Shown here one piece after another: positions 26,105 to 34,737 of a DNA stretch of 64,000 nt. Each line of letters starts with the position of its first letter. Position 1 is the first letter of the stretch. Source of the DNA: Gracilibacillus lacisalsi DSM 19029 (GTDB lineage: Bacteria > Bacillota > Bacilli > Bacillales > Amphibacillaceae). The position numbers and the translations under genes were made by a program. The stretch covers positions 124,001-188,000 of the forward strand of contig NZ_KB898666.1 of the NCBI RefSeq assembly GCF_000377765.1. The letters are read 5' to 3'. Under the pieces are notes generated by a model that did no database searches, was not told the origin of the DNA, and saw nothing but the letters and a program-made list of their open reading frames with translations.

Positions 26105-26653
26105 ATGAAACACTTCCATATTTTTTGGGCATTTTTTAAAGTGGGTATTTTAGGCTATGGTGGCGGCCCCTCTTCCATACCACTTGTTCATAAAGAAGTG
26201 GTCGATTCCTATAAATGGATGGATGATGAAGAGTTTTCTGATATACTCGCAATCGGCAACACACTCCCGGGACCGATCGCAACAAAAATGGCTGGGTATA
26301 TCGGGTACCGTGTCGCTGGATGGTTAGGTGCAATAAATGCTGTATTATCAACGATTATACCAACCATTATCGCTATGATCGTTTTACTCGTTTCATTAAG
26401 CAGTTTTAGTGAATTACCTTGGGTGATCGGCATGACACACGCAATTGTACCTGTTGTCGGTGTCATGCTCGCTATACTGACTTGGGATTTTGTCAAAAAA
26501 GGAACAAAAGATTTAGGTTGGAAGTTAAATGTAGCCTTGATTATCGGAAGTACTGTGTTGCTACAATTACTTAACTTTCACCCAGCAATTATTATCCTAG
26601 TATTATTGATAATTGCTCTTACGACAACACCAAAACAAGAAGGGAAGGAATAA
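26105..26653 (+). CDS. ywrB: Short-chain chromate transporter subunit (YwrB-like)
   Basis: A 182-aa protein with one CHR domain and about five to six membrane segments. Signatures: GYGGGPSSIPLV near the N-terminus and GNTLPGPIATKMAGYIGY at about 55. Short CHR proteins act as hetero-pairs; in B. subtilis the related pair effluxes chromate. AAGAAGGAG precedes the start. It is followed 6 nt later by its partner. Confidence 0.88.
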   Translation: MKHFHIFWAFFKVGILGYGGGPSSIPLVHKEVVDSYKWMDDEEFSDILAIGNTLPGPIATKMAGYIGYRVAGWLGAINAVLSTIIPTIIAMIVLLVSLSSFSELPWVIGMTHAIVPVVGVMLAILTWDFVKKGTKDLGWKLNVALIIGSTVLLQLLNFHPAIIILVLLIIALTTTPKQEGKE

Positions 26654-26659
26654 ATAACA

Positions 26660-27190
26660 ATGATTTATTGGGAAATTTTTATTGCCTTCTTCATACCTGG
26701 AATCGTTGGTTATGGCGGAGGTCCCGCAAGTATTCCTTTAGTTCAAAATGAAGTAGTTAATCGCTATCAATGGTTAAGCCTTTCCGAATTTGGGGAGGTA
26801 CTTGCTATTGGAAATGCGCTTCCAGGTCCAATAGCTACGAAGATGGCCGGATATATCGGTTATGAACAAGCAGGCATACTCGGCGCAAGTGTTGGGATTT
26901 TCGCAACAGTAGCACCTTCTCTTATTTTAATGATTATTTTACTTAGTATTTTATATAAGTTTAAAAGCTCACCTAAAGTAAAAAGAATGACAATGGTTAT
27001 CCGCCCTACAATTGCAGTTCTACTAGGTATTTTAACCTTTCAATTCTTTTTCCAATCTTATGAGAACGAGGGAACATTACAAACCATATTATTAATCGGA
27101 CTTAGCTGGCTTTTCTTAGTTCAATTCAAAGTCCATCCCGCATTTGTGATCATCGGAGCATTGGGATATGGCGCAATTTTTTTAGCATGA
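26660..27190 (+). CDS. ywrA: Short-chain chromate transporter subunit (YwrA-like)
   Basis: A 176-aa partner with the same CHR signatures (GYGGGPASIPLV, GNALPGPIATKMAGYIGY). The two are clearly paralogous, with membership in opposite orientations expected from the pairing model. Its ribosome site (AAGGGAAGG) lies within the end of the first gene, so the two are translationally coupled. Confidence 0.88.
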   Translation: MIYWEIFIAFFIPGIVGYGGGPASIPLVQNEVVNRYQWLSLSEFGEVLAIGNALPGPIATKMAGYIGYEQAGILGASVGIFATVAPSLILMIILLSILYKFKSSPKVKRMTMVIRPTIAVLLGILTFQFFFQSYENEGTLQTILLIGLSWLFLVQFKVHPAFVIIGALGYGAIFLA

Positions 27191-27196
27191 CAGATT

Positions 27197-27224
27197 AAGC
27201 GCCCATTTTAAAGGGCGCTTTCTT
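27197..27224. terminator. Terminator between chr pair and Lrp gene
   Basis: AAGCGCCC and AGGGCGCTT pair round ATTTTAA and are followed by TCTTAT; it is usable from both sides. Confidence 0.8.
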
Positions 27225-27666
27225 ATAATTTCATGCCTTTTCTATTCTTAAACCGACGTAATAGAATATGACTTTCCACTCTAGTGATACCTTCTAAACT
27301 ATATAATTCTTCATTAATAAATGACTCCAACTTTTTGAAATCCTCTACCAACACATGCATATGCAATGTACTCGGTCCCGTCATTTGATAACAACTGGCA
27401 ACACTTGGGTTATCTGCCAGATTTTGGGCTACCTCTACTAAGGAAGACGGCTCGCAATCCACTTCAAAAAAAGCAGACACTTGTTTACCTACTTTTTCAG
27501 AATTAATGACAGCACTGAATCCTTCGATAACCCCTTCCTCAATTAATTGATTTACCCTTTCGCGGACCGCTACTCTGGACAACCCTAACTCTTTACCGAT
27601 ATCTACATAAGACATACGGCCATTTCCCATTAATAATTCTAAGATTTTCTGATCCTTTTTATCCAT
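27223..27666 (-). CDS. ywrC: Lrp/AsnC-family transcriptional regulator (YwrC-like)
   Basis: A 147-aa regulator: winged HTH at about 1-55 (MSYVDIGKELGLSRVAVRERV) and an AsnC effector/oligomer domain at about 65-140. The start is ATG at 27666 behind AAGGTG at a short spacing; GTG at 27672 is an alternative. It probably controls the neighbouring chr genes and ywrD. TTAACAAAA at 27720 sits beside its TTGACA (27729-27734), which suggests autoregulation. Confidence 0.87.
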   Translation of the reverse strand: MDKKDQKILELLMGNGRMSYVDIGKELGLSRVAVRERVNQLIEEGVIEGFSAVINSEKVGKQVSAFFEVDCEPSSLVEVAQNLADNPSVASCYQMTGPSTLHMHVLVEDFKKLESFINEELYSLEGITRVESHILLRRFKNRKGMKL

Positions 27667-27803
27667 TTTCACCTTGAGCACCCTTTCGCACAACTATATA
27701 GGTATAGCATGCTATTTGGTTAACAAAATGTCAAGAAAAGGTGATTTTTCTTTCGAAACGAAAAAAATATGCTAAAGGAGCTTATGAGAATCATAGCTTT
27801 TTT

Positions 27804-28982
27804 CTACACTTTCCGACCGCTTAGTTCTTGAAAAAATTGCTTCACAAACCTTATTAATCGTTTATCTTGTCCTTTAGCTGCCAAAAAAGATAAACCAACA
27901 GGAGCATTTCCCACCTCTAACCAAGGAGTACTAATTTGCGGGAGTCCATTTAACCCAGCAATACTTGTCATCATCAATAGTTTTTGCCTGTGCGTTAGTA
28001 AAGCTTCATCAGCTGTTTTTAGCAATGGTGCCACATTTGGTGATGTCGGTATCACCATAATGGAATCTTTTCCTAATTTCTCTTTTATATTTTTATTTAT
28101 CTTTTCTTTATATTGTTTAGCCTCTTCTACTTGTTCTTTTGTAATTGTTTTTGCCCATTGGAATCTTTCATAAATTCCTGGACCGAATTGTGGTTGAACA
28201 TCACGAATCCAGTCTCCATGATTCCTCCAAATCTCAAATCCTTGTAAGATTCGAAAAGTTTCCATCCAAGCCTGTAACCCTTCATCAGATATTAACAATT
28301 CCTCCCTGCTTAAATGTGGTAGATCAACCTTTTCTTTTGACTCTTGTATCGGTATTTCTACCATATCCCATACTTCCCTCGGGAATATCATTGTTGTAAA
28401 ATTTTCTGAGTGATGACTAGGTTGCTCAAGTAAAACTTCAGCTACATCCGAAATGATCTCAATATCGTTAGCCATAACCCCAACTGTGTCAAAACTCTCA
28501 GCAAGTGGTATAACACCATTAATGGATATTGCATTATGAGAAGGTCGAAAACCGTATATTCCACAATAGCTCGCTGGAATTCGAACACTACCACCAGTAT
28601 CAGTTCCTATTGAAAAGTCTACTAATCCAGCAGCTACTGCTACAGCTGATCCACTAGAAGACCCACCTGGAATTCTTTCAACTGCACGAGGATTAACTGG
28701 TGTACCATAAAAATAGTTTTTTCCGTCCAAGCTATACATTAATTCATCTGTATGAGTTTTCCCTATTAATTCCGCACCATTTAGCAGTAATTTTTTTACA
28801 ACAGTAGCAGTCGAATGAGCAGGCAAATGAGTTCTTTTCCAATCAGGATTACCTGCACTAGCTATATGTCCTTCTATTTCAAAAACATCTTTAACAGCAT
28901 AGGTATAGGAATTCAATTTCCCTTTATGGATTGGAGGTAGTTTACAATTTGCATCGATCAAAGCATTCCATTTATCCTCCAT
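27804..28982 (-). CDS. Amidase (amidase signature family)
   Basis: A 392-aa hydrolase with the Ser-cisSer-Lys triad: Lys in YAVKDVFE (about 31), the GGSSSGSAVAVAAG signature at about 108-121 and catalytic Ser in TDTGGSVRIPASYCG at about 132. Family members cut amide bonds in many small molecules. The length is short for GatA. GGGGGGAC precedes the ATG. It is divergent from a PucR-type regulator gene that may control it, which would suggest a nitrogen-scavenging role; that is inference. Confidence 0.88.
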   Translation of the reverse strand: MEDKWNALIDANCKLPPIHKGKLNSYTYAVKDVFEIEGHIASAGNPDWKRTHLPAHSTATVVKKLLLNGAELIGKTHTDELMYSLDGKNYFYGTPVNPRAVERIPGGSSSGSAVAVAAGLVDFSIGTDTGGSVRIPASYCGIYGFRPSHNAISINGVIPLAESFDTVGVMANDIEIISDVAEVLLEQPSHHSENFTTMIFPREVWDMVEIPIQESKEKVDLPHLSREELLISDEGLQAWMETFRILQGFEIWRNHGDWIRDVQPQFGPGIYERFQWAKTITKEQVEEAKQYKEKINKNIKEKLGKDSIMVIPTSPNVAPLLKTADEALLTHRQKLLMMTSIAGLNGLPQISTPWLEVGNAPVGLSFLAAKGQDKRLIRFVKQFFQELSGRKV

Positions 28983-29012
28983 TTCTGTCCCCCCATTTCA
29001 ATTATTTGCTTT

Positions 29013-29057
29013 ACTATATCTTTTCATCAAACCACATGTCAATATAGTTAACGTTAA
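29013..29057 (-). promoter_or_regulatory. Amidase promoter with upstream palindrome
   Basis: Minus strand: TTGACA (29037-29042), 18-nt spacer, TATAGT (29013-29018). TTAACGTTAA, a perfect palindrome, lies at 29048-29057, 5 nt above the -35: a candidate operator for the divergent PucR-type regulator. Confidence 0.55.
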
Positions 29058-29262
29058 TTGTAATTTTTCACAAAAAATCACATGTATTTCAGAAAAATTC
29101 ATAACCAAAAAAGGGGTGAAATGCAAAATCAGTTGTTATACTCACGAAATACGTAATATATTCTTACAAATAAGAATCATGTTAGAGATGTATTTTGTAT
29201 AATAAGGAATGACTACCATTAATTGAGTCAAAAGAAAAACAAGAACGAAGGTGGGATAACCA

Positions 29263-30849
29263 TTGCATTTAACAATCAAAGAAGCTTTAACTGCTTACCC
29301 ATTTTCTCAATCTCGATTAGTAGCAGGAGAAAATATAACACAACGGTCGATAAAAGCGGTAAACATCATAGATGCTCCTGATATACAAAATTGGGTAAAA
29401 GAAGGAGAATTGTTGCTAACAACAGCCTATATTTTACAAGATAATATGGAAAAGGCCATCCAATTGATCAAACAACTAGATAAGAAACGGTGTGCCGGTT
29501 TGGCAATTAAATTAGGAAGGTATTGGAAAGAAATCCCTCAAACCATTATCGATACTGCTAACCAATTAGACTTTCCTATATTTGAGTTACCATATTCCTA
29601 TACCTTTTCAGACCAAATAAAAGCCCTATACAATAAAGCAGATCAACAAAAGGAGATGTCGTTAAGAAAAAAATTATTAAGTCAAAAAGAATTACTCATG
29701 CTTCAATATCATTATAAAGATATTGATCAATACTTAATGATTGTAGCAATATTTATCAAGTACCCTTTTGTTATTTTTACAACTGATTCAGAAATTCTCT
29801 ATAATAAAACGAACCTATCAGCCAACGAAATCTTTAAAAATTGGTTTGCACACAACCATCAACAAAAAGTTAATCAGCAAATCAATCATATTGAATTGAA
29901 GCATAGTGAGATGAAGTATGGGGACTTAATTATCATAAATGAAAACGGAGAAGATATTATAGAAGAAGACGTCATACTTTTTGGGCAAATTGGAGAAATA
30001 TTGACTGACTATTTATCCAAGGTATACACTTCTCATCCAGAATCAATACAAGAACAGACATCAAGTATATTGTTAAAACGTTATTTAGACGATGAAATTA
30101 CTACTGAATATTTAAAGTCACACTTGTCCCAAGAAGAAAACAAACTATTACAAATGCCATATTGGATAATATTAATCGATCATCACGCTGAACTTAGTCC
30201 AAGAGACATTGCATCTTATCGAACGGAGTTAGAAGTCCATCCTCATTTTAAACCATATAAAATTAAGCACTTAACCTGGAATGAATATCTAGTTTCCATT
30301 ATTTTTGATAGTGCTTCTGAAAGTAGAGTATTTCAAAAAACTAATTTATTCTTACCCGTATTCGATGAAATACTTAAAAGAATCAGTATCAAACAAAACA
30401 TAAAGTTAGTTGTTAGTAAACAGCACAATCACTTAAACAGTTTTTCAACAGCAATAAATGAATGTCTCTACGCAAAAGAATTAGCCAAAGATTTGCAGTA
30501 TAACAACCATGTAATTATTGCTGAGGATTTGGATTTCTTTAGCCTATATCGGCATATTCCAGATCCATTAATGGAGACCTTCTACAAACGAATATTTGAA
30601 ATATTTCTGCATGATAGTACGAATTTTAAAAAAGATATGTTGGTGACACTAGAAGCATATTTAGAATGTAACGGCAATATCAAAGAAGTAGCGCACAGAC
30701 TATTTGTTCACCGTAATACTGTGATATACCGACTAGACAAAGTTAGTGCCCTTCTTAAAATTAACTTGAAAAACATCGATGACCTGCTACGAATTAAAAT
30801 GGCCTTTACCTTTTTACAAATTAAGAACATCAGACAGCATATCTCCTAA
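29263..30849 (+). CDS. PucR-family transcriptional regulator
   Basis: A 528-aa regulator: N-terminal PucR domain (about 5-125: LTIKEALTAYPF, EGELLLTTAYIL), a middle GGDEF-like region, and a C-terminal HTH_30 (NIKEVAHRLFVHRNTVIYRL, about 475-495). The start is TTG at 29263, supported by GAAGGTGGG 7 nt upstream and by the N-terminus matching the family. B. subtilis PucR activates purine catabolism; the divergent amidase is the obvious target here, but its substrate is unknown. Confidence 0.88.
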   Translation: MHLTIKEALTAYPFSQSRLVAGENITQRSIKAVNIIDAPDIQNWVKEGELLLTTAYILQDNMEKAIQLIKQLDKKRCAGLAIKLGRYWKEIPQTIIDTANQLDFPIFELPYSYTFSDQIKALYNKADQQKEMSLRKKLLSQKELLMLQYHYKDIDQYLMIVAIFIKYPFVIFTTDSEILYNKTNLSANEIFKNWFAHNHQQKVNQQINHIELKHSEMKYGDLIIINENGEDIIEEDVILFGQIGEILTDYLSKVYTSHPESIQEQTSSILLKRYLDDEITTEYLKSHLSQEENKLLQMPYWIILIDHHAELSPRDIASYRTELEVHPHFKPYKIKHLTWNEYLVSIIFDSASESRVFQKTNLFLPVFDEILKRISIKQNIKLVVSKQHNHLNSFSTAINECLYAKELAKDLQYNNHVIIAEDLDFFSLYRHIPDPLMETFYKRIFEIFLHDSTNFKKDMLVTLEAYLECNGNIKEVAHRLFVHRNTVIYRLDKVSALLKINLKNIDDLLRIKMAFTFLQIKNIRQHIS

Positions 30850-30937
30850 GTATTTATCGTTATTTTACTGCAACCTTTTCACTACTACTAACGTCTAACA
30901 TTTGTAACAAAAAAATCCTTGGAAAGGAATGGTTTTG

Positions 30938-31393
30938 ATGCAAATGTTGGGTAAAGCTTTACTAACATCATGTGTTCTCATTATTGGATTTTTTCTTTTT
31001 ACTTCAGACGTCGATGCTTCAGAGCAAACTACTCCTCAAATCAAAGAGGATATTATTAGTGTCCAATCAACTAACTACATCAAAGAAGGAAATTCTTCCA
31101 TAAGAAAATTAGATTCGAAAAGAATAGGGAGCAATTGTGATACATCTAGCTATTCATCTGTTCAGAAGATTACTTGCACGATTAACCTACAAGTCAAAAA
31201 TAAATCAACGGGGCAATGGGTAAATACCGGGAATAGTAAAAGATTTGTTGACAATTCCAGTTCCTATGTTAGCGGGAGTGTCCATTTTACAATCGTGAAG
31301 GGCTATGAATATCGCATTCGCACCGTCCACTCCATTACGCATAATAGTAGCTATGAAAGCTTAATCTCCATAACACCGGGATTAAAATTTTAA
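30938..31393 (+). CDS. Secreted protein of unknown function
   Basis: 151 aa with a cleavable signal peptide (MQMLGKALLTSCVLIIGFF, likely cleavage after VDA at about 27). The mature part has two Cys 14 residues apart (NCDTSS ... ITC) that may form a disulfide, and is rich in Ser, Thr and Asn in a beta-type pattern ending SLISITPGLKF. The start is ATG at 30938, since AAAGG overlaps the ATG at 30929. It is followed by a strong terminator. I do not recognise the family. Confidence 0.7.
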   Translation: MQMLGKALLTSCVLIIGFFLFTSDVDASEQTTPQIKEDIISVQSTNYIKEGNSSIRKLDSKRIGSNCDTSSYSSVQKITCTINLQVKNKSTGQWVNTGNSKRFVDNSSSYVSGSVHFTIVKGYEYRIRTVHSITHNSSYESLISITPGLKF

Positions 31394-31435
31394 AAAAGTA
31401 ATTAGTATGACAAACTGATTTTTGATTTAGAGACA

Positions 31436-31478
31436 AAAAAAGAGTTTCGTATATTTTGATACGAAACTCTTTTTAACT
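31436..31478. terminator. Strong bidirectional terminator
   Basis: AAAGAGTTTCGTAT and ATACGAAACTCTTT form a 14-bp stem flanked by A and T tracts. It ends the secreted-protein gene and can stop the opposite anti-sigma transcript, whose own weak hairpin lies at 31497-31527. Confidence 0.9.
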
Positions 31479-31533
31479 TTCTTCAGACAAGAAAACTGCC
31501 ACTTCAACAGGTACTTTTGTAAGTGGCGGGAGT

Positions 31534-32295
31534 TCAATAATCTATAGATTCGGCAACTTTAATAAGTTGTTGTTTATTTTCCGAGCCTTCTAGGAGCCAG
31601 TTCGTTTTTGGCGTGCTCCATATGATTTGTATATGGCCATCCATAAATTCTATCAAACGTGCCTCTCCACCATCTAGTTCGATTGTGTTAATTTCTGTGT
31701 CCTCATTATCAACTACTTTAGAAGCAGAGAAATCATCAGGTTGATACGTTTGATATAGCGTTATGACATCGTTATCGTTCAGATTATTTACATATTCAAG
31801 CTGAACCTTTTTAGCTGACACCTCTTCATAAAACACAGTAACTGATTCTAATTGATAACTGTCAGGTAAATAAGAGGGAGCAAAAATATTAAAATCTGTT
31901 TCGTCTTGCGCCTCTTCGAATGTCATCTCCTTACTTTCTTCTGGGACTGCGTTTGTTGTTATGTTATCAAAATCAGGAAGAGCATCCGTTGATGGTTCCT
32001 TTTCATTTGTTGTTTGGGTTATTTGTGTCTTATCGCCTTCTGTTGTGACAAACATGTTGACAAACCAATCAAAAGCTTGCATTTGATTAGTTTGAACAAA
32101 AGCAGAGCCAATCACGATAACTGTAATCATCGCTACCGCCAACAAACTTTTCTTCGAGATCTTCTTCTGATGTTGATTAGTTTGCGATATTTCACTTATG
32201 ATTGTCTCCCAATTTTCATCCTTGGAATGTGGAGCATCTTCTACTTGCTGGTAATCCTCGTTAAGCCATTCCTTCCAGTTCTGTTCTTCATTCAT
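31534..32295 (-). CDS. Anti-sigma factor, DUF4367-type
   Basis: A 253-aa membrane protein: cytosolic N-terminus of about 45 residues, one membrane segment at about 48-66 (SLLAVAMITVIVIGSAF), a linker, and an extracellular DUF4367-like domain with APSYLPDSYQLESVTVFY at about 138-155. It starts 2 nt behind the sigma factor gene, so the pair is translationally coupled and this is its likely membrane-bound inhibitor. The signal sensed outside the cell is unknown. Confidence 0.82.
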   Translation of the reverse strand: MNEEQNWKEWLNEDYQQVEDAPHSKDENWETIISEISQTNQHQKKISKKSLLAVAMITVIVIGSAFVQTNQMQAFDWFVNMFVTTEGDKTQITQTTNEKEPSTDALPDFDNITTNAVPEESKEMTFEEAQDETDFNIFAPSYLPDSYQLESVTVFYEEVSAKKVQLEYVNNLNDNDVITLYQTYQPDDFSASKVVDNEDTEINTIELDGGEARLIEFMDGHIQIIWSTPKTNWLLEGSENKQQLIKVAESIDY

Positions 32296-32297
32296 CT

Positions 32298-32864
32298 TTA
32301 TTCACCACCAATCCATTGCCGTTTTGGATCACGTTGTACTTTCTCTTTTACCTTATTCCTTGCACGATGAAGTCTTGTTTTTACAGTAGATTCATTTATA
32401 TGTAATGAATCTGCAATTTCCTTAATGGATAAGTCATGGATATATCTTAACAAAATGATTTCTCGGTATTCTGCTTTTATCTCCTTTAATGATTCCAACA
32501 GTTCTTCTTTTACTAAATTATTCTCTACAATATGTGAGGTGTCCAAACCTTTTTCTTTCATATTTCTTTCTTGTACCGTTATATCTTCTGTTAGCACTTC
32601 GCGTGCTCCTTTTCGTTTCCTTAATACATCAATGGCAGTTCTTGTAGCAATAGTGGAAAGCCAGGCACCCATCCGTTCTCTATCTTCCAAGCGGTGCATA
32701 TGTTTATAAGCTTTCACAAAAGTTTCTTGTAAAGCATCTTGAGCTAAATGGCTATCTTTTGTAATAAAATAGACATCACGGTAAACTCTCGAATAAAACA
32801 TATCATATACTAGACGGAATTCCTCATGTGTAGGTTCCGATTTTTTAAATATTTTTTTCAGCAT
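32298..32864 (-). CDS. ECF-type RNA polymerase sigma factor
   Basis: A 188-aa group IV sigma factor. Region 2 at about 20-90 (AQDALQETFVKAYKHMHRL), region 4 at about 125-175 (YREIILLRYIHDLSIKEIADSLHI). Start is the ATG at 32864 (MLKKIFKKSEP), with GAAGGTG 8 nt upstream. It forms a two-gene operon with its DUF4367 anti-sigma gene. It resembles the SigV/SigX/RpoE-like subgroup but cannot be placed with certainty. Confidence 0.9.
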   Translation of the reverse strand: MLKKIFKKSEPTHEEFRLVYDMFYSRVYRDVYFITKDSHLAQDALQETFVKAYKHMHRLEDRERMGAWLSTIATRTAIDVLRKRKGAREVLTEDITVQERNMKEKGLDTSHIVENNLVKEELLESLKEIKAEYREIILLRYIHDLSIKEIADSLHINESTVKTRLHRARNKVKEKVQRDPKRQWIGGE

Positions 32865-32956
32865 CCTGTTTACACCTTCTTCCATCAATCATACAAATTA
32901 TAACATTTTCTTCAAAAGATTAAACCATTTATAAATCTCTTTTTTTGATCATTTTT

Positions 32957-32984
32957 TGTAACTTTTTTCATAATGCTGCGTGAT
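32957..32984 (+). promoter_or_regulatory. ECF (SigM-type) promoter
   Basis: TGTAAC (32957-32962), exactly 16 nt, CGTGAT (32979-32984). This fits the ECF pattern TGAAAC/TGCAAC-N16-CGT and indicates autoregulation of the sigM-like gene 27 nt downstream. Confidence 0.7.
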
Positions 32985-33010
32985 ATAGTTAGAATAGAAA
33001 GGAGGAGCAA

Positions 33011-33502
33011 ATGGGATCAATTGATCAAATATATCAAAAATATTTTCAAGATATTTATCGCTTTCTCCTTTCTCTTAGCCATGATCACTATACAGCGGAG
33101 GATATTGTTCAAGAAACATTCCTAAGAGCCTACTTATATTTAGAATTTTATGATAACGAGAACGTAAAAACATGGCTATTCACCGTAGCCTATCGTACTT
33201 TTATTGATCATTATCGCAAACAAAAAAAATCCGTTTCCAAAGAGGGGGCCTTCTTTCATCGCATCAAAGATCCAGGTTTAACCCTTTATGAACAATTTCT
33301 TTTGAATGAAGAGGCGAAACAAGTTTTAGTATGGATCAGGGAATTACCCATGAAACAACAACACGCGATTATACTACACGATCTCCATGGATTACCTTAC
33401 AAGGAAGCAGCTACTGTAATGAATATAAAACTTAGTCATTATAAGGTTTTACTCTTTCGTGGCAGGCAAGCTATCAGAGAAAGGAAGGAAAAAGATGAAT
33501 GA
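33011..33502 (+). CDS. sigM: ECF sigma factor SigM-like
   Basis: A 163-aa ECF sigma factor; region 2 (YTAEDIVQETFLRAYLYLEF) and region 4 (LPYKEAATVMNIKLSHYKVL) are clear. The N-terminus (IDQIYQKYFQDIYRFLLSL) is very close to B. subtilis SigM, which governs envelope and salt/antibiotic stress genes. GGAGGAG precedes the ATG. Its gene overlaps the anti-sigma gene by 8 nt, and an ECF-type promoter lies upstream. Confidence 0.88.
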   Translation: MGSIDQIYQKYFQDIYRFLLSLSHDHYTAEDIVQETFLRAYLYLEFYDNENVKTWLFTVAYRTFIDHYRKQKKSVSKEGAFFHRIKDPGLTLYEQFLLNEEAKQVLVWIRELPMKQQHAIILHDLHGLPYKEAATVMNIKLSHYKVLLFRGRQAIRERKEKDE

Positions 33503-34643
33503 TTCATTCCAAAAGAAACTAGAAGCTTATGAAAATGGTGAGTTATCAGGGAAAGATTTAGAAGAATTTGAACACGAACTAAAGAAATTAGAAACATTAC
33601 AAACTTTTTTAGAGAAGGATGACACGGATAATATATTTTTAGATCAAAAGGAAAAACAAATAATAAGAAAGGGCAAATGGAGAGCTAGAATTCAAACTAC
33701 ATTTTTTGTCTTTTTACTATTTATCGGTTTTACCTTCATTTCTAGTATATTAACAAGCGTTTATTATGCTTGGGGTAATCCTGATCGTGCTGAAGTGTTA
33801 CGAAATGTTGTTGAGCATACCTTAACTATTACCGAACCTTATGGATATCTTAGCGGCGTCAATATGAATAGAGGAGGCCTATACTTTAACATGGAATTAT
33901 CTACTCCAATAAAAAAGCAAGTTGGAGACGAAATTTTTGAAGTAGGGGAGGATCAGTCTCATTTCTTTTTTTCTTTACTACGCCGACAGGAAGAAGAACG
34001 TTACAGGGCCAACTCAACTACAATTCCGTCCTTCTTCTATCCCGATTCAGGCACTACTGTTATCTCAGACTGGAACCAGCTTGAAAAACTACCAGAAGGA
34101 ACAGTGACTTCAGCATACGTATCTTTTTCCAACTTGATGGAGACAGAGGAAGTAATGAAGCTTTTTTCCGGAAAGAACATTGACTTACTCTGGCTTGCAG
34201 TCGACTTAGGAGCAGAAAATGTGGATAAACAAGCCGAGGGTGCAATCTTTGAGACAATCGGCTTTCCAAGTTTTCCAATTTGGCATGACGACGATATGAT
34301 CCTTCATGATCGTAAAGAAGAAAAAGGATCTTTTGGCAGCTCGACTATATCCGAAAGCTACAGTTCACCTTCATATCAGGAAGGCGATTATGATGTTTTA
34401 CATCAACAATTCATCAAGACACTAAAGTTTTTGCAAGGACATGAAAATATAGCCTCTAAAGTAATCACTGGTGATCTAGAACTCGAGAATAAGATCAGCT
34501 ACTTAGAAGAAGAAGGAATCAAACATTATGGTGTTGTTATTACAGGACCGACAAAAGAAATTTTATCTTTGGAAGAAATTAATGCTATTGCTGTATTACA
34601 AATCGATGAAGCAAGACTTTGGAATTGGATGAGTAGAGAGTAG
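33495..34643 (+). CDS. yhdL: Anti-sigma-M factor YhdL-like
   Basis: A 382-aa membrane protein: N-terminal cytosolic sigma-binding part (MNDSFQKKLEAYENGELSGK), one membrane segment at about 68-90 (FFVFLLFIGFTFISSILTSV), then a long extracellular sigma-factor-regulator domain. Start is the ATG at 33495 with AAGGAAGG just upstream; the longer frame from 33459 lies inside sigM. B. subtilis YhdL inhibits SigM together with YhdK. No yhdK-like gene follows here; a terminator does. Confidence 0.85.
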   Translation: MNDSFQKKLEAYENGELSGKDLEEFEHELKKLETLQTFLEKDDTDNIFLDQKEKQIIRKGKWRARIQTTFFVFLLFIGFTFISSILTSVYYAWGNPDRAEVLRNVVEHTLTITEPYGYLSGVNMNRGGLYFNMELSTPIKKQVGDEIFEVGEDQSHFFFSLLRRQEEERYRANSTTIPSFFYPDSGTTVISDWNQLEKLPEGTVTSAYVSFSNLMETEEVMKLFSGKNIDLLWLAVDLGAENVDKQAEGAIFETIGFPSFPIWHDDDMILHDRKEEKGSFGSSTISESYSSPSYQEGDYDVLHQQFIKTLKFLQGHENIASKVITGDLELENKISYLEEEGIKHYGVVITGPTKEILSLEEINAIAVLQIDEARLWNWMSRE

Positions 34644-34669
34644 CAGAAAAGTTGTTGCTCTCTTTTTGT
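34636..34669 (+). terminator. Terminator of the sigM operon
   Basis: GAGAGTAGCA and TGTTGCTCTC pair round GAAAAGT and are followed by TTTTTG; the stem includes the stop codon. Confidence 0.85.
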
Positions 34670-34685
34670 CTAGTGTCATGCTACA

Positions 34686-34714
34686 TTGACAACCAAACTA
34701 CTTACAACTAGAAT
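34686..34714 (+). promoter_or_regulatory. SigA-type promoter of ywnA
   Basis: TTGACA (34686-34691), 17 nt, TAGAAT (34709-34714); the ATG is 24 nt further on. Confidence 0.75.
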
Positions 34715-34737
34715 AATAACAATGGTGGTGAACGAGA

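Noticed and set aside
27779-27805. Terminator-like hairpin reading on the plus strand (AGCTTATGA / TCATAGCT then T6)
   Set aside because: No plus-strand gene ends there, and the T tract is on the wrong strand for the amidase gene, so it is not listed as a functional terminator.
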